From NCBI RefSeq assembly GCF_003985125.1, contig NZ_ML133568.1, forward strand, positions 1 through 64,000: DNA of 64,000 bases, read 5' to 3'. This document shows, one piece after another, positions 43,917-53,470 of the stretch (positions are counted from its first letter, which is position 1; each line of letters begins with the position of its first letter). Made by a program: the position numbers and the translations under genes. Below the pieces are notes generated by a model that worked only from the letters and a program-made list of their open reading frames with translations, searched no databases and was not told where the DNA came from. This DNA is from Rhizobium phaseoli (GTDB lineage: Bacteria; Pseudomonadota; Alphaproteobacteria; Rhizobiales; Rhizobiaceae).

Positions 43917-46013
43917 TTACCGCGTAAAACTCTGCACGTTGCCGGCATCGACGTTGATGATGTTGCCGGTCGATTTTGCCGAAAGGTCCGAGGCGAGGAA
44001 ATAGATCGCCTCGGCGATATCCTCCGGAAACACGTTGAGTTTCAGCATCGACCGCTTGCGGTAATGTTCCTCGAGATCATCCACTTCGATCTTCGAGGAG
44101 GCGGCGCGCTGTTCGCGCCATTCCCCGCTCCAGATCTTCGAACCGCGCAGCACGGCATCCGGATTGACCGTGTTGACGCGAATGCCGGCATCCGCACCTT
44201 CGAGCGCCAGGCAGCGGGCAAGATGGATTTCGGCGGCCTTTGCCGTGCAATAGGCCGACGCATTCGGCGAAGCCGCAAGGCCGTTCTTCGAGGCGACGAA
44301 GACGATGTTGCCGCCGAGCGCCTGGCGGCGGAACAGACGGAATGCTTCGCGCGACACCAGGAAATAACCGGTCGCCAGAATATCGATATTGCGGTTCCAG
44401 GTCGCAAGCTCGGTTGCTTCGATCGGCGCGGACGAGGCAATGCCGGCATTCGAAACGAGGATGTCGACGCCGCCGAATTCGACTGAGGCTTCCGCGAAGG
44501 AGGCGATCACCGCATCTTCCTTGGTGACGTCGAGCCGGAGGCTGCGCACCGCATCGGCGCCATATTTCTTGACGAAATCGGCTTCAGTCGATTCGAGCGC
44601 CGCCTGGTCGATATCGGCAAGCACGACGCAGGCGCCCTCGCCGACGAGGCGCGCGGCCGTCGCCCGGCCGATGCCACCGGCGCCGCCGGTGACGAAGGCC
44701 ACCCGGCCGGCGAGGCTCTTCGGCCTCGGCATACGCTGGAGCTTCGCCTCTTCGAGCAGCCAGTATTCGATATCGAAGGCTTCCTGCTCGGGAAGGCCCT
44801 GATATTCCGAGACGGTCGAAGCGCCACGCATGACGTTGATGGCGTTGACGTAGAATTCGCTGGCGATGCGTGATGTCGCCTTGTCGCGGGCAAAGGACAG
44901 CATGCCGACGCCGGGAACGAGGAAGATGACGGGGTTGGCGTCGCGCATGGCGGGCGAATTGTCATGCTTGCAATCGTTGTAATAGCGGGCGTAGTCGGCG
45001 CGGTAATCTTCCAGCGCCTTGTCGAGGCCGGCGACGATCGCATCGACATCCGGCTTGGCGGGATCGAAATCGACGATCAGCGGCCGGATCTTGGTGCGCA
45101 GGAAATGGTCCGGGCAGCTGGTGCCGAGCGCGCCGAGCGGGCGCAAATCCCTGGAATTGACGAATTCGAGCACGGCCTCCTGATCGTCGAAATGCCCGAG
45201 CTTGCGCTCCTCTCTGCCGATGCGGCCGCGAATCTCCGGCATCAGCCGGGCGGCGATGGCGCGGCGCTCGGCAACCGGCAGGCTCTGCGTGACCGCGCCG
45301 CCGAAAATCGTCTTGCCTTCGGTCTTTTCGGCGAACCAGACGATCGCCTTGTTGATGATTTCGAGCGTCAGTTCGTAGCAGGCCTTCGCATCATTCGCCC
45401 AGGTGAAGAGGCCATGGCTTTCGAGCACGACACCCTTGGCATTCGGGTTCGCCTTGACGAAAGCTTCGAGATCGAGGCCGAGCTGGAAGCCCGGGCGGCG
45501 CCACGGAAGCCAGCCGATCTCCTCGCCGAAGATCTGCCGAGTGAACTCTTTGGAATTCTTCGACGCGGCAATGGCGATGATGGCGTCGGGATGCATATGA
45601 TCGACATGGGTGAAAGGCACGAACCCATGCAGCGGCGTGTCGATCGAGGCGGCGCGGCCGTTGAGATTGAAGGTGCAGTGCGGCAGGAAGCCGACCATGC
45701 GGTCTTCGTCTTCGACACCTTTATAGATGGATTTCAGCGATTCCAGCTTGTCCTGGTAGAGTGTGGCGAAACCGTCGAGCCTGATGGTGCCGACGTCGCC
45801 GCCGGAACCCTTGACCCAGAGGACTTTGACCTTGCCGCCATCAAGCGGATCGGTTTCCATCACCTTCGCCGAGGTGTTGCCGCCGCCGTAGTTGGTGATG
45901 CGCTTGTCGGCGCCGAGCAGATTGGAGCGATAGAGCAGCTTGCCGGGCTCGTCGAGGCCCGCCGCGTAACCATCATCCCACCGGTTTTCCAGAAGCCGGA
46001 CGTTCGCCGCCAT
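43917..46013 (-). CDS. rhaD: Bifunctional rhamnulose-1-phosphate aldolase / short-chain dehydrogenase
   Basis: A 698-residue fusion. Residues about 20-400: class II aldolase (SNLLGADKRITNYGGGNTSA; HPDAIIAIAAS and ESHGLFTW zinc/catalytic parts). Residues about 430-698: SDR domain with TGGAGGIGRATA, NAGIASSAPIEA and the YCTAKAAEIHLAR active site. It splits rhamnulose-1-phosphate into DHAP and lactaldehyde; the SDR half should oxidise lactaldehyde to lactate. The fusion is normal for rhizobia. Divergent from rhaR. Confidence 0.95.
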   Translation of the reverse strand: MAANVRLLENRWDDGYAAGLDEPGKLLYRSNLLGADKRITNYGGGNTSAKVMETDPLDGGKVKVLWVKGSGGDVGTIRLDGFATLYQDKLESLKSIYKGVEDEDRMVGFLPHCTFNLNGRAASIDTPLHGFVPFTHVDHMHPDAIIAIAASKNSKEFTRQIFGEEIGWLPWRRPGFQLGLDLEAFVKANPNAKGVVLESHGLFTWANDAKACYELTLEIINKAIVWFAEKTEGKTIFGGAVTQSLPVAERRAIAARLMPEIRGRIGREERKLGHFDDQEAVLEFVNSRDLRPLGALGTSCPDHFLRTKIRPLIVDFDPAKPDVDAIVAGLDKALEDYRADYARYYNDCKHDNSPAMRDANPVIFLVPGVGMLSFARDKATSRIASEFYVNAINVMRGASTVSEYQGLPEQEAFDIEYWLLEEAKLQRMPRPKSLAGRVAFVTGGAGGIGRATAARLVGEGACVVLADIDQAALESTEADFVKKYGADAVRSLRLDVTKEDAVIASFAEASVEFGGVDILVSNAGIASSAPIEATELATWNRNIDILATGYFLVSREAFRLFRRQALGGNIVFVASKNGLAASPNASAYCTAKAAEIHLARCLALEGADAGIRVNTVNPDAVLRGSKIWSGEWREQRAASSKIEVDDLEEHYRKRSMLKLNVFPEDIAEAIYFLASDLSAKSTGNIINVDAGNVQSFTR

Positions 46014-46094
46014 ATCATCCTCCCATATAAGGCTTGTCGGGCGCCGCGATCAGCGCGCCCTTTCGCTCACGGTATCGCGCATCAAAAGTGCGCT

Positions 46095-46167
46095 TGTCAA
46101 TCGAAAACGATCAAAATCGATTATGCTGCATCGCAATATGAAAATTTATGATCGTTTGTGATTGACA
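46095..46167. promoter_or_regulatory. rhaR-box: Paired inverted operators between rhaD and rhaR
   Basis: Left arm TGTCAATC-gaa-AACGATC (46095-46112) and right arm GATCGTT-tgt-GATTGACA (46150-46167) are inverted copies matching at 16 of 18 positions, 37 bp apart. Both sit in the 198-bp AT-rich divergent promoter region. Mirror-image placement suits a DeoR-type repressor (RhaR) controlling both transcripts, possibly through looping. Confidence 0.65.
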
Positions 46168-46211
46168 GCGTTTAACGGATACGAAATAAATATGACAAGA
46201 GGAGGAGCCCA

Positions 46212-47024
46212 ATGCACGAACGCGAACGCCATCGCATCATTTTAAGCGCCGTTCAGGAAAAGTCCGTCGTCACGATCCAGGACATTTCCGAGCTGACGGA
46301 AGCTTCCGAAGCGACAATCCGGCGCGATATTGCGGCTCTACACGTGCAGGGCAAGATCCGCCGTGTCCGCGGCGGCGCGGAGGCAGTGCATCCGCCGCAG
46401 CTCGGCAATCTTGCCGGCCGGCCTTTCCGGGTTTCAGAATCAGTCAACATCGATAAAAAGCGCGCAATTGCACGCGCCGCCGTCGATCTCTGCGAAGCCG
46501 GCGACGCCATCATCATCAATGGCGGCACGACGACCTTCCAGATGGTTCACTATATGGCCGGCCACCGCATGCAGGTCATGACCAACTCTTTTGCCATCGC
46601 CGAACATCTGGTGAAGCATTCCAAAAACACGGTGACGGTGCCGGGCGGCGCGATCTATCGCGAGCAGAGCCTGATCCTGTCGCCTTTCGACAATGACGCG
46701 ATCCGCAATTTTTACGCGCGGCGCATGTTCATCGGCGCGCAGGGCGTCGGCCCGCTCGGCATCATGGAGGCGGATGCCCTCATCATCCAGAGCGAGCAGA
46801 AGCTGATGCACCAGGCTGACGAGCTCGTCGTCATGGTTGATTCAAGCAAATTCAATCGCCGGTCGAGCCTCATTCTCTGCCCGCTCGACCGCGTTTCTGT
46901 GGTCATCACCGATGACGGAATTTCGGAAGAGGCGGCCCGCATGGTCGAGAATGCCGGCATCCGGCTCGTTGTCGCAAGCCCGGTCGCCCAGCTTGTGAAG
47001 GAGGATTCCTCGTCGGTCGCATGA
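46212..47024 (+). CDS. rhaR: DeoR-family repressor of rhamnose genes
   Basis: A 270-residue DeoR/GlpR-type regulator. HTH at about 19-56 (VTIQDISELTEASEATIRRD; GKIRRVRGGAEAV is the DeoR wing) and a sugar-phosphate-sensing domain with DAIIINGGTTTFQM, MTNSFAIAEHL and FIGAQGVGPLGI. GAGGAGCCCA precedes the ATG. Known as the negative regulator of both rha transcripts in R. leguminosarum. Confidence 0.94.
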   Translation: MHERERHRIILSAVQEKSVVTIQDISELTEASEATIRRDIAALHVQGKIRRVRGGAEAVHPPQLGNLAGRPFRVSESVNIDKKRAIARAAVDLCEAGDAIIINGGTTTFQMVHYMAGHRMQVMTNSFAIAEHLVKHSKNTVTVPGGAIYREQSLILSPFDNDAIRNFYARRMFIGAQGVGPLGIMEADALIIQSEQKLMHQADELVVMVDSSKFNRRSSLILCPLDRVSVVITDDGISEEAARMVENAGIRLVVASPVAQLVKEDSSSVA

Positions 47025-47070
47025 GGCGCCGCCGAGGTGTGGAAGTCTAATCTTTAAGGGAGGAAAGTAC

Positions 47071-48066
47071 ATGAAACTCGCAAAGACACTTGCGCTCGGC
47101 GTCGCACTCGCCGTCGCGATGATGGCCGGCACCGCCAGCGCCAAGGACATCAAGATCGGCCTCGTCGTCAAGTCGCTCGGCAACGGCTTCTTCGACGCCG
47201 CCAACAAGGGTGCCCAGGAAGCCGCCAAGGAACTCGGCGGCGTCGAGGTCATCTACACCGGTCCGACGTCGACGACGGCCGAAGGCCAGATCGAAGTCAT
47301 CAACTCGCTGATCGCCCAGGGCGTCGACGCCATTGCCGTTTCGGCCAACGATCCGGACGCGCTCGTCCCGGCGCTGAAGAAGGCAACTCAGCGCGGCATC
47401 AAGGTGATCTCCTGGGATTCCGGCGTCGCACCGGAAGGTCGTATCCTGCAGCTCAACCCGTCGTCCAACGAGCTGATCGGCAAAATGTGCCTGACGCTCG
47501 CCAAGGATCATCTCGAAGGCGGCAAGGGCGACTTCGCCATCCTGTCGGCAACGACCACCTCGACCAACCAGAACATCTGGATCGACCAGATGAAGAAGCA
47601 GCTCAAGGATTTCCCGGGCCTCAACCTCGTTACCACGGTTTACGGCGACGACCTCTCGGACAAGTCCTATCGTGAAGCCGAAGGCCTCTTGAAGTCGAAC
47701 CCGAACGTCAAGGTCATCGTCGCTCCGACGACCGTCGGCGTTCTCGCCGCCTCCAAGGTCGTCGAAGACAAGGGCCTTGTCGGCAAGGTCTACGTCACCG
47801 GCCTCGGCCTGCCGTCCGAAATGGCCGGCGCGATCAAGTCGGGCGCGACGAAGGAATTCGCCATCTGGAACCCGATCGACCTCGGCTACTCCGCCACCCA
47901 GATCGCCTATCGCCTCGTCAAGGGCGAGACCGATGGCAAGCCGGGCAGCGAGATCAATGCCGGCCGCATGGGCAAGATCAAGGTCGGCGACAACGGCGAA
48001 GCCGCCATGGCCGATCCCTTCGTCTACAATGCTTCGAACATCGACCAGTTCTCCAAGGTCTTCTGA
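47071..48066 (+). CDS. rhaS: Rhamnose-binding periplasmic protein
   Basis: A 331-residue sugar-binding protein of the CUT2/ribose family with signal peptide MKLAKTLALGVALAVAMMAG, cleaved near TASA-KD. Family segments: LVVKSLGNGFFDAANKGAQE, INSLIAQGVDAIAVSANDPD and VISWDSGVAPEG. GGGAGGAAAGTAC precedes the ATG. Followed by an intercistronic hairpin before rhaT. Confidence 0.95.
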   Translation: MKLAKTLALGVALAVAMMAGTASAKDIKIGLVVKSLGNGFFDAANKGAQEAAKELGGVEVIYTGPTSTTAEGQIEVINSLIAQGVDAIAVSANDPDALVPALKKATQRGIKVISWDSGVAPEGRILQLNPSSNELIGKMCLTLAKDHLEGGKGDFAILSATTTSTNQNIWIDQMKKQLKDFPGLNLVTTVYGDDLSDKSYREAEGLLKSNPNVKVIVAPTTVGVLAASKVVEDKGLVGKVYVTGLGLPSEMAGAIKSGATKEFAIWNPIDLGYSATQIAYRLVKGETDGKPGSEINAGRMGKIKVGDNGEAAMADPFVYNASNIDQFSKVF

Positions 48067-48086
48067 TCCGGAGCGACGTTTAAAAG

Positions 48087-48109
48087 CCCGGCGGCCGACG
48101 GTCGCCGGG
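48087..48109 (+). repeat. Hairpin between rhaS and rhaT
   Basis: CCCGGCG (48087-48093) and CGCCGGG (48103-48109) form a 7-bp stem with a 9-nt loop, 20 bp after the rhaS stop. Likely stabilises rhaS mRNA over the distal genes. Confidence 0.5.
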
Positions 48110-48138
48110 ATTTCCCATTCGACACTGGTAGAAATCTG

Positions 48139-49674
48139 ATGAACGCCGCCTTTCAACAACCCGTCACGGACAGCAAAACCGGCGACGCGCCCGCCATTCT
48201 GGAAATGCGCGGCATCTCCCAGATCTTTCCTGGTGTGAAGGCGCTCGACAATGTCAGCATCGCGCTTCATCCCGGCACGGTGACGGCGCTGATCGGCGAA
48301 AACGGCGCCGGCAAATCGACGCTCGTCAAGATCCTGACCGGCATCTATAGGCCGAACGAAGGCGAGATCCTGGTCGACGGCCACCCGGTGATATTTGCCA
48401 GCGCCCAAGCCGCGATCGATGCCGGCGTTACCGCCATCCATCAGGAAACCGTGCTTTTCGACGAGCTGACGGTGGCAGAAAACATCTTCCTCGGCCACGC
48501 GCCGCGCACGCGCCTACGCACCATCGACTGGCAGACGATGAACAGCCGGTCGAAGACGCTCTTGACGGCGCTCGAAAGCAATATCGACCCGACCATCCGG
48601 CTCAAAGACCTCTCGATCGCGCAGCGTCACCTGGTGGCGATCGCGCGCGCTTTGTCGATCGAGGCCCGCATCGTCATCATGGACGAGCCGACCGCCGCCC
48701 TTTCCCGCAAGGAAATCGACGATCTCTTCCGCATCGTCCGGGGCCTGAAGGAACAGGGCAAGGCGATCCTCTTCATCAGCCACAAGTTCGACGAACTCTA
48801 CGAAATCGCCGACGATTTTGTCGTCTTCCGCGACGGCCGCGCCGTCGGCCAGGGGAGCCTCAAGGAAACGCCGCAGGACGAGATCGTCCGGATGATGGTC
48901 GGCCGTGACGTCGAGAACGTCTTTCCGAAGATCGATGTCGCCATCGGCGGCCCCGTGCTCGAGGTCGAAAAATACTGCCATCGCACCGAATTTCGTGATG
49001 TTTCCCTGACCCTGCGCCGGGGCGAAATTCTCGGTATCTACGGCCTGATCGGTGCCGGCCGATCGGAACTTGCTCAATCGCTCTTCGGCATCACCAAGCC
49101 GCTGTCGGGCAGGCTGACGCTTGAAGGCCGGGAAATTTCGATCACTTCACCGCATGACGCCATCAAGGCCGGGATCGTCTACGTGCCGGAGGAGCGCGGC
49201 CGCCACGGCCTGGCGCTGCCGATGCCGATCTATCAGAACATGACGCTGCCGTCGCTGGCGCGCACCTCGCGCAAGGGCTTTCTCAAGGCGGCGGAAGAAT
49301 TCGCACTTGCCCGCAAATATGCCGAGCGGCTGGATTTGCGCGCCGCAGCCCTCTCCGTGCCGGTCGGCACCCTGTCGGGCGGCAACCAGCAGAAGGTCGT
49401 CATCGGCAAGTGGCTCGCCACCATGCCCAAGGTCATCATACTCGACGAGCCGACGAAGGGCATCGACATCGGCTCGAAGGCCGCCGTGCATGGCTTCATC
49501 AGCGAACTCGCCGCGGAAGGCCTTTCGATCATCATGATCTCTTCCGAACTGCCCGAAATCATCGGCATGTCGGACCGCGTGCTTGTCATGAAGGAAGGCC
49601 TGTCGGCCGGGCTATTCGAGCGCGATCAGCTTTCGCCGGAAGCGCTGGTGCGCGCGGCAACCGGAAATGCATGA
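48139..49674 (+). CDS. rhaT: Rhamnose ABC transporter ATPase
   Basis: A 511-residue CUT2-type ATPase with two ABC domains. The N-terminal domain has Walker A GENGAGKST and Walker B IVIMDEPTAALS with a degenerate signature LSIAQRHLV. The C-terminal domain has a degenerate Walker A GLIGAGRSE but a good signature LSGGNQQKV and Walker B VIILDEPTKGID. This asymmetry is usual for RbsA-type proteins. The name follows rhizobial usage; E. coli RhaT is a different protein. Confidence 0.95.
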   Translation: MNAAFQQPVTDSKTGDAPAILEMRGISQIFPGVKALDNVSIALHPGTVTALIGENGAGKSTLVKILTGIYRPNEGEILVDGHPVIFASAQAAIDAGVTAIHQETVLFDELTVAENIFLGHAPRTRLRTIDWQTMNSRSKTLLTALESNIDPTIRLKDLSIAQRHLVAIARALSIEARIVIMDEPTAALSRKEIDDLFRIVRGLKEQGKAILFISHKFDELYEIADDFVVFRDGRAVGQGSLKETPQDEIVRMMVGRDVENVFPKIDVAIGGPVLEVEKYCHRTEFRDVSLTLRRGEILGIYGLIGAGRSELAQSLFGITKPLSGRLTLEGREISITSPHDAIKAGIVYVPEERGRHGLALPMPIYQNMTLPSLARTSRKGFLKAAEEFALARKYAERLDLRAAALSVPVGTLSGGNQQKVVIGKWLATMPKVIILDEPTKGIDIGSKAAVHGFISELAAEGLSIIMISSELPEIIGMSDRVLVMKEGLSAGLFERDQLSPEALVRAATGNA

Positions 49675-49683
49675 GGTGACGGC

Positions 49684-50685
49684 ATGGCCAAACTGATCAA
49701 AAAACGCGAAACTCTGCTCTTTGCCATCATCGTCGTGATGATCGTCGTCTTCTCGACGCGGGCCGCCGATTTCGCCACACCGGATAATCTCGCCGGCATC
49801 TTCAACGACACCGCGATCCTGATCATCCTGGCGCTTGCCCAGATGACTGTTATTCTGACGAAATCGATCGATCTTTCGGTTGCCGCCAACCTTGCCTTTA
49901 CCGGCATGGTAATCGCGATGATGAACGCCGCCTTTCCCGGCCTGCCGTTGATCGTGCTGATTCTTGCCGCGGTCGCGATCGGCGCAGCCCTCGGCACCAT
50001 CAACGGCTTCCTCGTCTGGCGCCTGGAAATCCCGCCGATCGTCGTCACCCTCGGCACCCTCACCATCTATCGCGGCATGGCTTTCGTGCTTTCGGGCGGC
50101 GCCTGGGTCAACGCACACCAGATGACGCCGACCTTCCTCGCCGTTCCCCGCACGCCGATCCTCGGCCTGCCGGTGCTGAGTTGGGTTGCGATCATCATCG
50201 TCGCGCTGATGTACATGCTGCTGCGCTATAGCCAGTTTGGTCGCTCGGCCTATGCAACCGGCGGCAATCCGACCGCCGCCGTCTATGCCGGCATCGATAC
50301 CGGCCGGACGAAGTTCCTTGCTTTCGTGCTGTCGGGCGCTCTCGCCGGTCTTTCCAGCTATCTCTGGGTGTCGCGTTATGCCGTCGCCTATGTCGATATT
50401 GCCAACGGTTTCGAGCTCGACAGCGTCGCGGCCTGCGTCATCGGCGGCATTTCGATTGCCGGCGGCGTCGGCTCGGTCGCCGGCACCGTGCTCGGCGCAC
50501 TGTTCCTCGGCGTCATCAAGAATGCGCTGCCGGTCATCGGCATCTCGCCCTTCACGCAGATGGCGATCTCCGGAACCGTCATCATTCTCGCCGTCGCCTT
50601 CAATGCCCGGCGCGAGCGCAACCGCGGCCGCATCATCCTGCGTGACCGCGCCGCAGCCGAGATCAAAGCGGAGGCCGCAGCATGA
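49684..50685 (+). CDS. rhaP: Rhamnose ABC permease 1
   Basis: A 333-residue CUT2 permease with about 8-10 membrane segments, including LALAQMTVILTKSIDLSVAA near the N-terminus and ACVIGGISIAGGVGSVAGTV, the conserved RbsC-type loop. It starts 9 bp after rhaT and overlaps rhaQ by ATGA. Confidence 0.94.
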   Translation: MAKLIKKRETLLFAIIVVMIVVFSTRAADFATPDNLAGIFNDTAILIILALAQMTVILTKSIDLSVAANLAFTGMVIAMMNAAFPGLPLIVLILAAVAIGAALGTINGFLVWRLEIPPIVVTLGTLTIYRGMAFVLSGGAWVNAHQMTPTFLAVPRTPILGLPVLSWVAIIIVALMYMLLRYSQFGRSAYATGGNPTAAVYAGIDTGRTKFLAFVLSGALAGLSSYLWVSRYAVAYVDIANGFELDSVAACVIGGISIAGGVGSVAGTVLGALFLGVIKNALPVIGISPFTQMAISGTVIILAVAFNARRERNRGRIILRDRAAAEIKAEAAA

Positions 50686-51689
50686 GCACCGTGTCCACAC
50701 CCGAAAAGCGGGTCATCCCCGATCGTCTTGGCACGCCGCTGCGCCGCATCGTCGCGAGCTGGGAAGTGCTGCTCTTTGGTGTCGCCGTCCTGATCTTCAT
50801 CTTCAATTCCCTGGCATCGCCCTATTTCCTCGATGCCTGGAACCTCTCGGACGCCACTTTCAACTTCACCGAAAAGGCGATGATCGCCTTTGCCATGGCG
50901 CTGCTCGTCATTTCGGGTGAGATCGACCTCTCGGTCGCCGCGATCATCGCGCTCGCTTCGACAGCAATGGGAGCGGCAGCCCAAGCCGGCATCGGCACGC
51001 CGGGTCTGGTGCTGATCGGCATCGGCACCGGGCTTGCCTGCGGCGTCTTCAACGGCGTGCTCGTCTCGGTGCTGAAACTGCCGTCGATTGTCGTCACCAT
51101 CGGCACGATGAGCCTGTTCCGCGGCATTTCCTATATCGTGCTCGGCGACCAGGCCTATGGTAAATATCCCGCCGATTTCGCCTATTTCGGCCAGGGGTAT
51201 GTCGTCTGGGTGTTCTCCTTCGAATTCGTGCTGTTCATCGTGCTGGCGATCGCCTTCGCCGTGCTGCTGCATGCGACGAATTTCGGCCGGCAGGTCTATG
51301 CAATCGGCAATAACGATTTTGCCGCTCGTTTCTCCGGCATACCGGTCGAGCGCGTCAAATTCATTCTCTTCCTGCTGACCGGCATCATGAGCGGCATTGC
51401 GGCCGTCTGCCTGACCTCGCGCCTCGGCTCGACCCGGCCGTCGATCGCCCAGGGATGGGAACTCGAGGTCGTCACCATGGTCGTGCTCGGCGGCATCTCG
51501 ATCCTCGGCGGCTCCGGCACGATTGGCGGCGTTGTCATCGCCGCCTTCGTCATGGGCCTCGTCACCTTCGGCCTCGGCCTGTTGAACGTGCCCGGCATCG
51601 TCATGTCGATCTTCATCGGCCTTCTCCTCATCATCACCATCGCCATCCCGATCATCGCCCGCCGCATCAAGATCATGAGCTCCCGATGA
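50682..51689 (+). CDS. rhaQ: Rhamnose ABC permease 2
   Basis: A 335-residue CUT2 permease, homologous to RhaP. Conserved segments: [20 protein letters not shown] and [20 protein letters not shown]. Overlaps rhaP and rhaU by four-base ATGA junctions, so the subunits are translationally coupled. Confidence 0.94.
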   Translation: MSTVSTPEKRVIPDRLGTPLRRIVASWEVLLFGVAVLIFIFNSLASPYFLDAWNLSDATFNFTEKAMIAFAMALLVISGEIDLSVAAIIALASTAMGAAAQAGIGTPGLVLIGIGTGLACGVFNGVLVSVLKLPSIVVTIGTMSLFRGISYIVLGDQAYGKYPADFAYFGQGYVVWVFSFEFVLFIVLAIAFAVLLHATNFGRQVYAIGNNDFAARFSGIPVERVKFILFLLTGIMSGIAAVCLTSRLGSTRPSIAQGWELEVVTMVVLGGISILGGSGTIGGVVIAAFVMGLVTFGLGLLNVPGIVMSIFIGLLLIITIAIPIIARRIKIMSSR

Positions 51690-52006
51690 CATCAGAAAAA
51701 CACGCCTTCAAGATGCAGCTCAATCCCGGCATGGAAGCCGAATACCGCAAGCGGCACGACGAAATCTGGCCTGAGCTGGTCGATCTCCTGCACCAGTCCG
51801 GCGCCAGCGACTATTCCATCCATCTCGACCGCGAGACCAACACGCTGTTCGGCGTGCTGACGCGGCCGAAGGACCACACGATGGCAAGCCTGCCGGGACA
51901 TCCCGTCATGAAGAAATGGTGGGCGCACATGGCCGATATCATGGCAACGAACCCGGACAATTCGCCCGTCCAGAGCGACCTCGTCACTCTCTTTCATATG
52001 CCATGA
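51686..52006 (+). CDS. rhaU: L-rhamnose mutarotase
   Basis: A 106-residue COG3254/RhaM-type mutarotase interconverting rhamnose anomers. Conserved: [20 protein letters not shown] (His near residue 24), [15 protein letters not shown] (shown in part) and [14 protein letters not shown] with paired Trp. ATGA overlaps on both sides. Needed for fast rhamnose growth in R. leguminosarum. Confidence 0.95.
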   Translation: MTSEKHAFKMQLNPGMEAEYRKRHDEIWPELVDLLHQSGASDYSIHLDRETNTLFGVLTRPKDHTMASLPGHPVMKKWWAHMADIMATNPDNSPVQSDLVTLFHMP

Positions 52007-53379
52007 CCGCTCCCTATCGTCGCATCGCCGTTCTCGACATCGGCAAGACCAATGCCAAGGTCGTCGTGCTCGACGCTGGGACAGGCGCCGAAATCGCCGT
52101 TCTGAAACGGCCGAATATTACGATCAAGACCGGCCCCTACCCGCATTACGACATAGAGGCGCTCTGGTCCTTCGCGCTCGATGCGCTGAAACGCCTTGCG
52201 CAGGCGCCTGGTTTCGACGCCATTTCGATCACCACCCACGGCGCCGCAGCCGCACTGCTCGATCGGGACGGCACGCTTGCCATGCCCGTGATCGACTACG
52301 AACACGAATATCCGCAAGAAATCCGCGATGCCTATACGGACTTGCGCCCCTCCTTCGACGAAACCTTCTCGCCGCGCCTCGCAATGGGCCTCAATGTCGG
52401 CGCGCAGCTGCATTACCAAAAGAGCGCCTTTCCCGCGGCATTCGCCGAGGTGGCGACCATCCTCACCTATGCGCAATATTGGACAGCGCGGCTCACGGGT
52501 GTTGCCGCCAACGAGTTGACCTCGCTCGGCTGCCATACCGACCTCTGGAACCCCCGGGCGGGCGGCTATTCCTCGCTGGTTGACAGACTCGGCATCCGGG
52601 CGCTGATGGCGCCGATCCGCTCCGCCTTCGATGCGCTCGGGCCTGTTCTGCCTGATATCACCGCGGAGCTCGGCCTTGCCGCGCCCGTCCCGGTCTATTG
52701 CGGCATTCACGATTCCAATGCCTCGCTGCTGCCGCATCTCGTCCATCGCGAGGCCCCCTTCGCCGTCGTCTCCACCGGCACTTGGGTGATCAATTTCGGC
52801 GTCGGCGGCGATCTCGATCATCTCGATGCCCAACGCGACGCGCTCGCCAATGTCGACGCCTACGGCCGGGCCGTCCCTTCCTCGCGTTTCATGGGCGGGC
52901 GGGAATTCGAGATCCTTTCGGCCGAGATCGGCCCTGTCAATGAAAAAGCTGCCCAGGCGGCGATCGGGCCGGTCATCGACAAAGGTATGATGCTGCTGCC
53001 CAATATCGCCCCCGGTTCCGGCCCTTTCCCGGGAAAGACCAGCCGCTGGATCGGTGCCGAAGAGGCAAGCCGCGGGGAACGCCATGCCGCTGCCTGCCTC
53101 TATCTCGCTTTGATGACCCATGCCTGCCTCGGACTGATCGGCGCCAAAGGTCCCATCATCGTCGAAGGACCTTTCGCCCTGAACGAAACCTATCTGAAGC
53201 TGCTTGCCGCCGTTGCCGGCCGCGAGGTCACGGCCCTTCCCGGCACGACCGGCACAAGCCAGGGGGCGGCCCTTCTGACCGGCATCCGGCCGGTATCAGG
53301 CGCCGAGACGCACGTTCCCCCGGCCGAGATCGCGGGGCTCGGCGCTTATCGCGATCGCTGGCACGCGGCGATAGAATAA
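52003..53379 (+). CDS. rhaK: Rhamnulokinase-type FGGY kinase
   Basis: A 458-residue FGGY-family carbohydrate kinase. N-terminal phosphate loop [16 protein letters not shown]; central [14 protein letters not shown] with the catalytic Asp, and [12 protein letters not shown]-terminal FGGY region [21 protein letters not shown] overlap with rhaU. In R. leguminosarum this kinase is required both for phosphorylation and for transporter activity. Confidence 0.94.
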   Translation: MTAPYRRIAVLDIGKTNAKVVVLDAGTGAEIAVLKRPNITIKTGPYPHYDIEALWSFALDALKRLAQAPGFDAISITTHGAAAALLDRDGTLAMPVIDYEHEYPQEIRDAYTDLRPSFDETFSPRLAMGLNVGAQLHYQKSAFPAAFAEVATILTYAQYWTARLTGVAANELTSLGCHTDLWNPRAGGYSSLVDRLGIRALMAPIRSAFDALGPVLPDITAELGLAAPVPVYCGIHDSNASLLPHLVHREAPFAVVSTGTWVINFGVGGDLDHLDAQRDALANVDAYGRAVPSSRFMGGREFEILSAEIGPVNEKAAQAAIGPVIDKGMMLLPNIAPGSGPFPGKTSRWIGAEEASRGERHAAACLYLALMTHACLGLIGAKGPIIVEGPFALNETYLKLLAAVAGREVTALPGTTGTSQGAALLTGIRPVSGAETHVPPAEIAGLGAYRDRWHAAIE

Positions 53380-53470
53380 GAGCTTTCCCCCAAGAACGGC
53401 CGAAGACCCACTTGTTCATTGCTGCTCTGCCGTTAGTGTGCCACCTCGAAAATCAGCTCGAGGAGACAGC

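Noticed and set aside
43917..46013. Possible accidental fusion of an aldolase gene and an SDR gene.
   Set aside because: The aldolase-SDR fusion is the normal architecture of rhizobial RhaD, so it is not an assembly error.
44964..46151. A 395-codon plus-strand open frame opposite rhaD.
   Set aside because: Shadow of the aldolase domain of RhaD; it would also cross the rha operator region.
47047..48498. A 483-codon open frame on the minus strand, antisense to rhaS and rhaT.
   Set aside because: It is a mirror of the strong GC-rich third-position bias of the real genes; it has no recognisable domain, while the plus strand encodes clear RhaS/RhaT.
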